Below are positions 1-8,532 of a stretch of DNA of 64,000 nt, piece after piece (within the stretch, counting starts at the first letter, position 1; every line of letters starts with the position of its first letter). Below the pieces are notes generated by a model. That model was not told the origin of the DNA and made no database searches. It saw only the letters and a program-made list of their open reading frames with translations. The position numbers and the translations under genes are program-made. The stretch comes from Rhodococcus sp040643435 (GTDB lineage Bacteria > Actinomycetota > Actinomycetes > Mycobacteriales > Mycobacteriaceae). The stretch is from the NCBI RefSeq assembly GCF_040643435.1, contig NZ_JBEYUH010000021.1, forward strand, positions 1-64,000, in the 5' to 3' direction.

Positions 1-1
1 C

Positions 2-34
2 AAAACGCTCGGCTGGGATACCCCAGCCGAGCGT
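2..34 (-). terminator. Rho-independent terminator of the fadA-fadB operon
   Basis: A perfect 12-bp inverted repeat (6-17 with 22-33, loop 18-21) ends in TTTT when read on the minus strand. It lies about 140 nt after the fadB stop, so it is the natural end of the fadA-fadB transcript. The stretch 35-173 between them shows no convincing gene. Confidence 0.75.
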
Positions 35-173
35 CTGCGTGATCTAATCACCACCAACTAACAGCGGTGTTGCGTCGACCCCTTGAAACCGCCCAGAGGT
101 CGGGGGCCTTTCCTGTGGACGACTCGTGCTCGGTTCCGGCGGTGGGAACCACCGGAACCACGCACGGGCAGCG

Positions 174-2321
174 TCAGCTACGCAGCGACGCCGGCGGGTT
201 GAAACGCTCGCCGTACTTGGCGGCGAGCTCCTCGGCGCGCTTGACGAAGCCTTCCTTGCCACCCGGGTAGCCGACGATGTACTGCGCGACACCACCGGTC
301 CAGGCCGGGAAGCCGATACCGAAGATCGAGCCGATGTTGGCGTCGGCCGTGGTCTCGAGAACACCCTCGTCGAAGCACTTCTGGGTCTCGATCGCCTCGG
401 CGAAGAGCATGCGGTCGATCAGATCCTGCAGCGGCACATCGAGCGTCGCCTCGGTCTTGTAGTGATCGCGCACGCCCTGCCAGATGCCGAGCCGCTTGCC
501 GTTCTCGTCGTACTCGTAGAAGCCTGCCTTCTCGAGACGACCCGGACGGCCCTGCTCGATCATCCAGTCGACCACGTCGAGCGCGGGATGCCGCGTGGTA
601 CCGAGCTTGGTGTCGCCCTGCTTGGCGGCCTCCTCGGTCTCCTTCGCGATCTTCTGCATGAGCTTCATGTTCAGCTCGTCGGTCAGCTGCAGCGGCGGCG
701 CCGGGTACCCGGCCTGCGAACCGGCCTGCTCGATCGTCGCGGGCTCGATGCCCTCACCGAGCATGGCGATGGCCTCGTTCACGAAGGTGCCGATCACGCG
801 CGAGGTGAAGAATCCGCGGCTGTCGTTGACGACGATCGGGGTCTTGCGGATCGCGAGCGTGTAGTCGAACACGCGGGCCAGAGCCTCGTCGGAGGTCTTC
901 TCACCCTTGATGATCTCGACGAGCGGCATCTTGTCGACCGGCGAGAAGAAGTGGATACCGATGAAGTCCTCGGGACGCTTGACCCCGGCCGCGAGACCGG
1001 TGATCGGCAGCGTCGAGGTGTTCGAACCGAGCAGCGCGTCGGGATCGACGATGTCCTCGATCTCCTGGAACACCTTGTGCTTGAGCTCGGTGTTCTCGAA
1101 GACAGCCTCGATGACGAAGTCGACACCCGCGAAGTCGGCGGCGTCGGCGGTCGGCTTGATGCGGTCGAGCAGAGCCTTCGACTTCTCCTCGGTGGTCTTG
1201 CCACGCGAGAGCGCCTTGGCCTCGATCTTCTCCGAGTAGTTCTTGCCACGTTCGGCAGCCTCGAGGGTGACGTCCTTGAGGACGACCTCGTAACCGGCCT
1301 TGGCGGAGACGTAGGCGATTCCGGCACCCATCATGCCTGCACCGAGAACGCCGACCTTCTTGATCTCACGCTTCGGCACGTCCTTCGGACGCGAGGCACC
1401 CGAGTTGATGGACTGCATGTCGAAGAAGAACGCCTGGATCATGTTCTTCGCGACCTGGCCGGTGGCGAGCTCGACGAAGTACCGCGACTCGATGGTCGAG
1501 GCGTTGTCGAAGTCCACCTGCGAGCCCTCGACCGCGGCAGCCATGATGGCACGCGGAGCCGGCATCGGAGCGCCCTTGATCTGCTTGCGCAGGTTCGCGG
1601 GGAAGGCCGGGAGGTTCGCGGCAAAGGACGGGTTGGAGGGGGTGCCACCGGGGATCTTGTAGCCCTTGACATCCCACGGCTGGACGCCGCCCTCGGGGTT
1701 GGCCTTGATCCATGCCTTGGCGGCCGGGACGAGCTCCTCGACGCTGCCCACGACCTCGTGGATCAGGCCGATCTCCTTGGCCTTGACGGCGTTGTACTTG
1801 TTGCCCTGCAGCAGAACCGAGAGCAGGGCGGTCTGGATGCCGAGCAGTCGCACGGTGCGGGTGATGCCACCCCCACCGGGAAGCAGGCCGAGGCTGGCCT
1901 CGGGCAGTCCGATCTGGACACCCTTGACGTCGGCAGCGATGCGGTGATGGGTCGCGAGAGCGATCTCGAGGCCACCGCCGAGGGCGGCACCGTTGATGGC
2001 TGCGACGACCGGCTTGCCGAGGGTCTCGAGGCGACGCAGGTCGGCCTTGATGCCCTGGACCTCGTCGAACGCGGCCTGCGCGTCGTCCGGGCCGATCTCG
2101 ATGATGTTGCGCAGGTCGCCGCCGGCGAAGAAGGTCTTCTTCGCGGAGGTGATCACCACACCGGTGATGGAGTCCTGCTCCTCGTACAGGCGGTCGACGG
2201 TGGCCTTCATCGACGCCTTGTACAGCTCGTTCATCGTGTTGGCGCCCTGGTTGGGATCGTCGAGGGTCAGCACGACGATGCCGTCGGCGTCCTTCTCCCA
2301 GGAAATCATGTTGTCGCTCAC
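174..2321 (-). CDS. fadB: FadB: trifunctional 3-hydroxyacyl-CoA dehydrogenase / enoyl-CoA hydratase
   Basis: Large alpha-subunit of the fatty-acid beta-oxidation complex, 715 aa, hydrating enoyl-CoA and oxidising 3-hydroxyacyl-CoA with NAD. The N-terminal crotonase domain (about 1-200) has the two catalytic glutamates in LGGGLE (E119) and GLPEAS (E141), nearly the Escherichia coli numbering. The dehydrogenase part has the Rossmann motif GAGMMGAG (327-334) and catalytic His in HFFSP (H457). I chose the GTG at 2321 (VSDNMISWEKDADG) because it matches the mycobacterial FadB N-terminus and follows a GGAAGGAA ribosome site; an internal ATG lies 12 nt later. It starts 23 nt after the fadA stop, so the two are one operon. 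Confidence 0.95.
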   Translation of the reverse strand: MSDNMISWEKDADGIVVLTLDDPNQGANTMNELYKASMKATVDRLYEEQDSITGVVITSAKKTFFAGGDLRNIIEIGPDDAQAAFDEVQGIKADLRRLETLGKPVVAAINGAALGGGLEIALATHHRIAADVKGVQIGLPEASLGLLPGGGGITRTVRLLGIQTALLSVLLQGNKYNAVKAKEIGLIHEVVGSVEELVPAAKAWIKANPEGGVQPWDVKGYKIPGGTPSNPSFAANLPAFPANLRKQIKGAPMPAPRAIMAAAVEGSQVDFDNASTIESRYFVELATGQVAKNMIQAFFFDMQSINSGASRPKDVPKREIKKVGVLGAGMMGAGIAYVSAKAGYEVVLKDVTLEAAERGKNYSEKIEAKALSRGKTTEEKSKALLDRIKPTADAADFAGVDFVIEAVFENTELKHKVFQEIEDIVDPDALLGSNTSTLPITGLAAGVKRPEDFIGIHFFSPVDKMPLVEIIKGEKTSDEALARVFDYTLAIRKTPIVVNDSRGFFTSRVIGTFVNEAIAMLGEGIEPATIEQAGSQAGYPAPPLQLTDELNMKLMQKIAKETEEAAKQGDTKLGTTRHPALDVVDWMIEQGRPGRLEKAGFYEYDENGKRLGIWQGVRDHYKTEATLDVPLQDLIDRMLFAEAIETQKCFDEGVLETTADANIGSIFGIGFPAWTGGVAQYIVGYPGGKEGFVKRAEELAAKYGERFNPPASLRS

Positions 2322-2344
2322 TGTTTTTCGAATTCCTTCCGGTG

Positions 2345-3559
2345 TCAGACGCGCTCGATGATGGTGGCCACACCCATGCCGCCACCGATGCACAGGGTGA
2401 CGAGGGCGCGCTTGGCTCCGCGACGCTCGAGCTCGTCGACCATGGTGCCGGTGATCATGGCGCCGGTGGCGCCGAGCGGGTGACCCATCGCGATGGCGCC
2501 GCCGTTGACGTTGAGCTTCTCGTCCGGAATGTTCAGGTCCTTCTGGAACTTCAGGACGACGGAGGCGAACGCCTCGTTGATCTCGAACAGGTCGATGTCG
2601 TCGACCGTCAGGCCCGCCGCGGCGAGAACCTTGTGCGCTGCCGGAGTGGGGCCGGTGAGCATGATCGTCGAGTCGGCGCCGGAAGTGGCGGTCGCGACGA
2701 TGCGGGCACGCGGGGTCAGACCCAGATCCCTACCGGCCTGCTCGGAACCGACGAGCACGAGTGCCGCGCCGTCGACGATGCCCGAGCTGTTGCCGCCGTG
2801 GTGGACGTGGTTGATCTTCTCGACGAAGTGGTACTTCTGCAGTGCCACGGCGTCGAAGCCGCCCATCTCGCCGACACCCGCGAACGACGGCTGCAGCTTC
2901 GCCAGACCCTCGAGGGTGGAGTCGGGACGCATGTGCTCGTCGTGATCGAGGATGGTCAGGCCGTTCTGGTCCTTGACCGGGACGACCGACTTGGAGAAGT
3001 AGCCGCCCGACCAGGCTGCCGCCGCGAGCTGCTGCGAGCGCAGAGCGTAGGCGTCGACGTCCTCGCGGGTGAAGCCCTCGATGGTCGCGATGAGGTCGGC
3101 AGAGATGCCCTGGGGCACCAGGTAGCTGTCGTAGTTGGTGGCGGGATCGAGCATCCACGCGCCACCGTCGGAGCCCATGGGGACACGCGACATGGACTCG
3201 ACACCACCGGCGAGCACGAGCTCGTCCCAGCCGGAGCGGACCTTCTGCGCAGCCATGTTGACGGCCTCGAGGCCCGACGCACAGAAGCGGTTGATCTGGA
3301 CGCCACCCGTGGTGACCGGCAGGTTCGCGATGGTGACAGCGGTGCGGGCGATGTCGGCGCCCTGATCGCCGACGGGGCCGACGACACCGAGGATCAGGTC
3401 GGAGATGCGGTTCTCGTCGAGATCGGGGAAGCGGACACGCAACTCCTCGATCAGGCCCGTAACCAGGGAGATCGGCTTGACGGAGTGCAGCGAGCCCGTC
3501 TTCTTGCCTCGGCCGCGTGGTGTTCGGATGGCTTCATAGATGAATGCCTCGGTGGTCAC
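2345..3559 (-). CDS. fadA: FadA: acetyl-CoA acyltransferase (3-ketoacyl-CoA thiolase)
   Basis: Thiolase of 404 aa that cleaves 3-ketoacyl-CoA to acetyl-CoA plus a shortened acyl-CoA, the last beta-oxidation step. The nucleophilic Cys lies in NRFCASG (C93), the catalytic His in GHPLGATG (H360) and the second Cys in CIGGGMG (C390), all at the expected spacing. The GTG start at 3559 (VTTEAFIYEAIRTPRG) gives a length near that of mycobacterial FadA and has GGAAGGAA upstream. First gene of the fadA-fadB operon, with its own promoter at 3640-3668. Confidence 0.95.
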   Translation of the reverse strand: MTTEAFIYEAIRTPRGRGKKTGSLHSVKPISLVTGLIEELRVRFPDLDENRISDLILGVVGPVGDQGADIARTAVTIANLPVTTGGVQINRFCASGLEAVNMAAQKVRSGWDELVLAGGVESMSRVPMGSDGGAWMLDPATNYDSYLVPQGISADLIATIEGFTREDVDAYALRSQQLAAAAWSGGYFSKSVVPVKDQNGLTILDHDEHMRPDSTLEGLAKLQPSFAGVGEMGGFDAVALQKYHFVEKINHVHHGGNSSGIVDGAALVLVGSEQAGRDLGLTPRARIVATATSGADSTIMLTGPTPAAHKVLAAAGLTVDDIDLFEINEAFASVVLKFQKDLNIPDEKLNVNGGAIAMGHPLGATGAMITGTMVDELERRGAKRALVTLCIGGGMGVATIIERV

Positions 3560-3639
3560 AGTGCGCAGGTTCCTTCCCGTGCTTGCGGAGCGACGGCACC
3601 CACGGCCCTGCAAGAGGGCCGCCGTGCCCAACCTCCCCT

Positions 3640-3668
3640 ACGTTAGGAGCGGGGGGCCGCAGCGGTAA
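3640..3668 (-). promoter_or_regulatory. Candidate sigma-70-type promoter of fadA-fadB
   Basis: On the minus strand TTACCG (3668-3663) is followed after exactly 17 nt by TAACGT (3645-3640), about 80 nt before the fadA GTG. The leader can fold into a GC-rich hairpin (GGCAC...GTGCC outer arms) upstream of the ribosome site. Prediction from spacing and box match only. Confidence 0.45.
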
Positions 3669-4111
3669 GGACCGAAGCGATCGGTGTCCGTGACCGAACC
3701 GAACCTGCGTGGGCACGCCCGCGGCGTGTCCGCCGCCCACAGGCCCGGTGCCGGACACAGCCCTCTCCGGCGCATCGAGGGAGAAGAGTGGGACGGCCGC
3801 GTCCCCGGATGCGGGTGCCGCGGGCCGGGGACCCCACCATCTCGCAGGCATGCGTCTGGCGGCCGGGCACCCGCTGACCGTGAACCACTACTCCGTGCGC
3901 TCGCCGAGCCCACGAGGCAGGGCGATGTGACACCGCCGGCACTCGGCCGTACCTCCACGTGAGCTCCGGACCGCTTCGAAGAGAAGGAATCCCACCCCGC
4001 CGGCACCGGCGCCCGAACAACGCCGACTACGGCGGATCGATCACCACCCATGCAACGGCACCGATGGTCTAGACCAGCAACGAAGCGGCCAGGAGAATCT
4101 ACGGTGAACAG
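3669..4111. other. Non-coding spacer between the fadA promoter and the gntR promoter
   Basis: About 440 nt between two divergent promoters. Short open frames occur on both strands but none has a ribosome site or resembles a protein family. It is a plausible place for a GntR operator, but I see no clear dyad to assign. Confidence 0.4.
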
Positions 4112-4145
4112 TTGGTACAGGCCGGAATTCGGTTACGCTGAGTGG
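4112..4145 (+). promoter_or_regulatory. Leaderless-type promoter of the GntR gene
   Basis: TTGGTA (4112-4117), a 16-nt spacer, TACGCT (4134-4139), then 6 nt and the GTG at 4146. The start codon would be the first transcribed bases, as is common in actinobacteria. No ribosome site is present, which fits. Confidence 0.5.
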
Positions 4146-4862
4146 GTGTCGGCAGTCGTTCGCGAAGGGCGGACCCTCAAGCACCAGATCGTCCGTCGCC
4201 AGGTCGAGGATCTCCTCGACCTGCTCGCCGTGGGAGATCATGTGCCCTCCGAACGCCACCTCGCAACCCGATTCGACGTCGCTCGCGAGACCGTCCGCCA
4301 GGCGTTGCGCGAGTTGCTCGTCGACGGACGGATCGAACGGCGTGGGCGCAGCACCATCGTCGCCGGGCCGAAGATCGTCCAGCGACTGATGATCGGTTCC
4401 TACGCAGAGGCGGCCCACCTCGAGGGACGGACCGCTGAGCGGGTGCCGGTGACGTGGACCGATCTCGTCGCCGACCACGAGCTCGCCGGCCGGCTCGGAC
4501 TCGAGGCCGGAGACCCCGTCCTGGAACTCGAATGCGTCCTGGTCACCGACGGAGTGCACGTCGGTCTCGAACGTACCCACCTTCCCGCACAACGCTTTCC
4601 GTATCTTCTCCGAACGTTGGATCCGGCATCGTCTCCGTACTCTGCGATCCGCGCCTGCGGAGTCACCTTCACGCGTGCGGTGGAGAGAATCGAGACCACG
4701 CTGCCCGATGCCCGCGAGGCGGCACTGCTCGATGCCGACACCCGCACACCCATGTTGCTGCTGGAGCGGATCTCGTACGACGAGAACGACGCGCCGATCG
4801 AGCATCGTCGCTCGCTCTATCGCGGCGACCGGATGTCCTTCGTCACGACGATGACGCCTTGA
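4146..4862 (+). CDS. GntR-family (HutC/UTRA subfamily) transcriptional regulator
   Basis: 238-aa repressor-type protein. An N-terminal winged helix (about 5-70, with PSERHLATRFDVARETVRQA) is typical of GntR, and the C-terminal part (about 85-235) has the UTRA ligand domain pattern, including an ERTHLP-type segment. The GTG at 4146 is supported by the leaderless promoter and by a length normal for HutC/FarR regulators; a GTG at 4104 is the alternative. It is head-to-head with fadA-fadB across about 500 nt, so control of beta-oxidation by an acyl ligand is a reasonable guess only. Its 3' end is 8 nt from the convergent response-regulator gene. Confidence 0.85.
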   Translation: MSAVVREGRTLKHQIVRRQVEDLLDLLAVGDHVPSERHLATRFDVARETVRQALRELLVDGRIERRGRSTIVAGPKIVQRLMIGSYAEAAHLEGRTAERVPVTWTDLVADHELAGRLGLEAGDPVLELECVLVTDGVHVGLERTHLPAQRFPYLLRTLDPASSPYSAIRACGVTFTRAVERIETTLPDAREAALLDADTRTPMLLLERISYDENDAPIEHRRSLYRGDRMSFVTTMTP

Positions 4863-4870
4863 GCGCGGCT

Positions 4871-5521
4871 TCAACCGGTCCCCAGCCCCGCATCCCGCGC
4901 ACGCACGATCGCCGCCGCCCGGTCGGACGCACCGATCTTCCCCAGGACGTTCGACACGTGGTTGCGTACAGTCTTCTGACTGAGCACCAGGCGGCGGGAG
5001 ATCGCCGCGTTGTCGAGTCCGCGCGCCACGAGATCGAGGATCTCTCGTTCACGTTCGGTCAGCTCCGGGAAAGCTGCCGCGGTATGGCGGGATGTCGCGA
5101 TCGCGGCAAGCGCTTTCGCAGCGACGGATGCGCCGACGATCATCTCCCCCTCGGCCACCGCCCGAATCGCCCGTTCGACCCCCGACGGATCCGCTCCCTT
5201 GACGAGAAAGCCGGACGCCCCGGCCCGCAGGGATGCGACCAGAATGTCCTCGTCCTCGTGCATGGTGACCATCAGAATCCGCGTACCCGGCACCCGCCGG
5301 AGGATGCTGCGTGTCGCGTCGATCCCCGAGCCGTCACCGAGCTCGATATCCATGAGCACGACGTCGACCTCGGCGGTCACCACGTCGAGCGCCTCGCCGA
5401 CCGAACTGGCCTGACACACCACCTCGATTCCGTCGAGGGTGCCGAGCAGTGCGATCATGCCGAGACGGAAGACGGGATGGTCGTCGACCACGGCAACGCG
5501 TACAACCTTGACATTGCTCAT
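4871..5521 (-). CDS. NarL/LuxR-family response regulator
   Basis: 216-aa two-component response regulator. The receiver domain has the acidic pair DD (13-14) and phospho-acceptor D58 in VLMDIE; a LuxR-type helix-turn-helix follows (about 150-205, LTEREREILDLVARG). The ATG at 5521 overlaps the kinase stop by 4 nt (ATGA), so it is chosen over an in-frame ATG 9 nt upstream. Cytoplasmic DNA-binding partner of the adjacent sensor kinase. Targets unknown; the membrane protein at 7490-8185 upstream is one candidate. Confidence 0.92.
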   Translation of the reverse strand: MSNVKVVRVAVVDDHPVFRLGMIALLGTLDGIEVVCQASSVGEALDVVTAEVDVVLMDIELGDGSGIDATRSILRRVPGTRILMVTMHEDEDILVASLRAGASGFLVKGADPSGVERAIRAVAEGEMIVGASVAAKALAAIATSRHTAAAFPELTEREREILDLVARGLDNAAISRRLVLSQKTVRNHVSNVLGKIGASDRAAAIVRARDAGLGTG

Positions 5522-7449
5522 GATTCGCACCAGGGAAGTCGTGCTCGTACCACGACACCGCGCGGGTCGCCGGATTCTATGACCACCGTTCCGCCCACCT
5601 CACCGGCCCGTTCGCGCATGCTCTGTGTGCCCACGCCGACACGAGCGTCGCGCGCGAGTCCCTGCCCGTTGTCGGCAATATCTAGAACGAGCACGTCACC
5701 TTCCGCTGCGGCCCGCACCGTGCATTCACCGGTGCCGGAATGCCGCCGCGCGTTGATGATCGCCTCGGACACGATGCCGTAGGCGGCCCATGCGATCGGG
5801 CCGGACATCCCCGCGGGAAGGTCGGTCTGCAGATCGACACGGAATCCCGCGCGGGCGTGCGTTGTCACGAGTTCGTCGAGCGCTGCGGTGAGACCGAGTT
5901 CGTCGAGTACCGGAGGCAGAAGACTGCGCGACAGCTCACGGACACCGTCGACCTGCCTTTCCAGTTCACGAAGCAGTTCGTCCACGAGTTCGGCCGCAGC
6001 TTGCGGGTCGGTGATGACGAGGTTGCGCGCGCCCTGCAAACCGAGCCGCACCCCGGCGAGTGACGGCCCGAGCCCGTCGTGCAGTTCGCGGCGGATGGTA
6101 CGGCGTTCCTCGAGCCGGACCTCGATGAGGCGGCGGCGGGCCTCTTCGAGATCCTCGGCCGACCGCAACACCACGAGCCCGGCGTCCACGACGGTCGCGA
6201 GTTCGGCGAGTGCCCGCCTGCTGCGTGCACCGAGGGCTTCTCCCGGAGGGGCCGTGACGGCAAGGGTGGCCGCACCGGATCCGACCGGCACCTCTTCGAC
6301 GGACCCCGAGGCATTCCCCCAGCGTGCGAGCACCTCGCTCCCGCGCCGCACCTCGACCGATTCGAGACGCAGCGCGGTACCGATGCCGGCCGCGAGTTCA
6401 CCCAACAGCAGGTCGGGAGAATCGGCACCGGCGAAGTGCCGACCGAGGATCCGCACCGCACGCACCGGATCGACTCCGTCGCCGTGGACGAGACGATGCA
6501 CTCGCCGACCGAGCCACACCCGCACGGGTTGCACAGCGAGGGCCACGGTGGTCGCTGCGACGGCCTGGGCGAAAACCGATTCGTTCGGGAGCACCAACGA
6601 GACCGCGACGGTCACCGCGAGATAGCCGGTGACGAGCACAGCGGTGAGACTGCCCGCGAGCGCGGCGCGTCCGACCGCGAGATCGATTCCCCAGAGTCGT
6701 TGGCGCAACACGACGGCGAGGATCGCGACCGGATAGAAGGCCTGCGTCGCGAGGTGGAGCAGAGGTGTGAGCATCCACGGCACATCCGGCACCGCCAGCG
6801 GGATGTACGAGGCGGTCATGAGCGCACTGCCGAGAGCGAGCCATCCCATCCCGGATCGTTCGGCCACAGGGGCGTGACGACGGCGCCACTCGACGTGTCC
6901 GGCGGTGAGGAAACCCACGGCCACAACGGGTCCGACGAACCAGGCGTCGGTGATCTCCGTGAACGTGCGCGCCCAGAAGAACCAGGCGATCGTCACCGCG
7001 CCGGCAGACACCCCTGTTCGGACGAGGGTGCCGGCGGGACGATCGCGGACGAGCCACGGCACCACCAGGAACAACGCGAGCGTCCCCGGAATCCAGGCCG
7101 TGTTCTGCAACGGCCCGAGGAAGCCGACGGGCAGTTCGGGGCGTACGAGAGCGAGCTCGGTCCAGCTGTACGACAGCGCGGCCAGGCCCACCCCGATCGA
7201 CGCGACGGCCAGCAGGATCGGAACCGCATGGACCCGGCGGGCGAGGATCACGCCGGCGACCGTCCCGTAGACGGCGGCACCGACCACGTCCACGAGGAAG
7301 AACAACTGGTCGGAGTCGAGCACGGGACGGGCCGCGACGAACACGACGACGGCCGCGACGGCGAGCAGCCAGGAGGCGACAGCCACGACGGCGGCGGGTA
7401 CCGGAGCTCCGGTACCCGCCGATCCGTTCGCCGTGACTGTTTCCTTCAT
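5518..7449 (-). CDS. Membrane-bound sensor histidine kinase (NarL/DesK-type, HisKA_3)
   Basis: 643 aa. About the first 330 residues hold many hydrophobic segments, forming a membrane sensor rather than a periplasmic domain. A GAF-like linker follows, then the HisKA_3 dimerisation box with phospho-acceptor His in RRELHDGLGPSLAG (H457). The ATPase N box (SEAIINARRH, about 560-570) and G box (DIADNGQG, about 590-597) are intact. The ATG at 7449 is the first start after a conserved-looking boundary and has GGA upstream. Translationally coupled to the response regulator (ATGA). Signal unknown. Confidence 0.9.
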   Translation of the reverse strand: MKETVTANGSAGTGAPVPAAVVAVASWLLAVAAVVVFVAARPVLDSDQLFFLVDVVGAAVYGTVAGVILARRVHAVPILLAVASIGVGLAALSYSWTELALVRPELPVGFLGPLQNTAWIPGTLALFLVVPWLVRDRPAGTLVRTGVSAGAVTIAWFFWARTFTEITDAWFVGPVVAVGFLTAGHVEWRRRHAPVAERSGMGWLALGSALMTASYIPLAVPDVPWMLTPLLHLATQAFYPVAILAVVLRQRLWGIDLAVGRAALAGSLTAVLVTGYLAVTVAVSLVLPNESVFAQAVAATTVALAVQPVRVWLGRRVHRLVHGDGVDPVRAVRILGRHFAGADSPDLLLGELAAGIGTALRLESVEVRRGSEVLARWGNASGSVEEVPVGSGAATLAVTAPPGEALGARSRRALAELATVVDAGLVVLRSAEDLEEARRRLIEVRLEERRTIRRELHDGLGPSLAGVRLGLQGARNLVITDPQAAAELVDELLRELERQVDGVRELSRSLLPPVLDELGLTAALDELVTTHARAGFRVDLQTDLPAGMSGPIAWAAYGIVSEAIINARRHSGTGECTVRAAAEGDVLVLDIADNGQGLARDARVGVGTQSMRERAGEVGGTVVIESGDPRGVVVRARLPWCES

Positions 7450-7489
7450 GGTGCGGTGAGTATGCACCGCCGGACCGTCCGGAGTGGCG

Positions 7490-8185
7490 CTAACGCGAGC
7501 GCCGATCCGCGAGGGCGAATCCCACCCCTGCGACCAGGACCCAGAGCGGACCGGTGAATCCCGCCATGTACTGCAGCGGGGAGATACCGAGGAGCAGCGT
7601 GAGCCCACCGAGAACGACGCTTGCCCAACCGATCCAGCGAGGTGCCGCGCGGTGGCGCAGTGCCGCCACCGCGACCGCGACGCCGCTCACTCCGGCACCG
7701 ACCCACAGCCACGGGATGGTGCCCATCCAGTGCGAGGCGAAGACCGCAACCTCGGGCACCATCCGATCGGTGTCCCCGAGGCCGAACAGCAGCTCGGTGT
7801 CGAGGCCGGTACCCATGAGTGTCGCGACCGAGGTGAGCACGAGCCCGAAGGCCGCGACCGTCGGCACGAGGCTGAACTCCGGAGTGCCCGGGCGCAGTCG
7901 GCGCTGCAGTCCCGCGGCGAAGACGAGCAGCAATGTCGTCGACACCATCAGCGTCAGGTGCATGACGAGCATGGCCGTGCGCTCCCCGGCGAACGCGGTC
8001 ATGATCGCCACGGCGTTGCCGGCGGTGCGCTCGTTGTACGCGGCACTCATCGCCATACTCGCCTGGATGCCCACGACGCCGGCGAGTCCGGCGACCGCGC
8101 CCGTCCACGCCCAGATCGAACCGGGACCACGAGGGTCGGGGGTGATCGGCGTGAGTGGTTCGGTCTCGGTGCCGAGAGTGTTCAT
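7490..8185 (-). CDS. Integral membrane protein of unknown function
   Basis: 231 aa with about six hydrophobic segments, for example 27-45, 77-100 and 110-130, and no recognisable catalytic motif. The ATG at 8185 has AAGGGA upstream. It lies 40 nt upstream of the sensor kinase on the same strand, so it may be co-transcribed and could feed a signal to the kinase. I do not recognise the family with confidence. Confidence 0.7.
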   Translation of the reverse strand: MNTLGTETEPLTPITPDPRGPGSIWAWTGAVAGLAGVVGIQASMAMSAAYNERTAGNAVAIMTAFAGERTAMLVMHLTLMVSTTLLLVFAAGLQRRLRPGTPEFSLVPTVAAFGLVLTSVATLMGTGLDTELLFGLGDTDRMVPEVAVFASHWMGTIPWLWVGAGVSGVAVAVAALRHRAAPRWIGWASVVLGGLTLLLGISPLQYMAGFTGPLWVLVAGVGFALADRRSR

Positions 8186-8532
8186 GGTGGTCCCTTCGGA
8201 TCGTTGCGACGCCCTGCGCGTCGTGGAACGAACGATCCGGCGCCCGGTGTCCCGGATTGAAGGGACGACTGTCCCGTCCTGCCGGGACCACAGTTCGCGC
8301 TCTCCCGGGCACGCGTCGTGAGCCGACGACGAACGAGAGTGCGGACGCGGATATTCCGTGGCGGACGAGTCCGCGTCGTCGACAATTCGCTCAGGGATGG
8401 CGGGTGCGGCGCTCGTCCGCTGGACCGAGCATCGTCGGCTCCACGAACTCGGCTACCGGATCCTGACCCTGCCGGAACGACCGGGCCTCTGAAGGAGGGA
8501 CCCGGTCGCTTCCGTCGGAACACTCGCCTTCG
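8186..8532. other. Intergenic region with a hairpin and one doubtful small frame
   Basis: About 350 nt between two minus-strand genes. It contains the hairpin at 8478-8508. A plus-strand frame from GTG 8358 to 8492 (44 aa, ending LPERPGL) has gene-like third-position GC but no ribosome site, so I do not call it. Confidence 0.4.
8478..8508 (-). terminator. Hairpin after the permease gene
   Basis: CGACCGGG (8478-8485) pairs with CCCGGTCG (8501-8508), and CCTC/GAGG pairs inside. It starts about 25 nt after the permease stop on the minus strand. There is no T-run, so termination efficiency is uncertain. Confidence 0.45.

Noticed and set aside
126..2483. 785-codon open frame on the plus strand opposite fadB
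   Set aside because: It is the mirror of high-GC codon bias in fadB, has low-complexity composition and no family resemblance; fadB has full catalytic motifs.
8358..8492. 44-codon plus-strand frame with good codon bias
   Set aside because: No ribosome site or homology that I recognise; it may be a gene remnant, but evidence is too thin.
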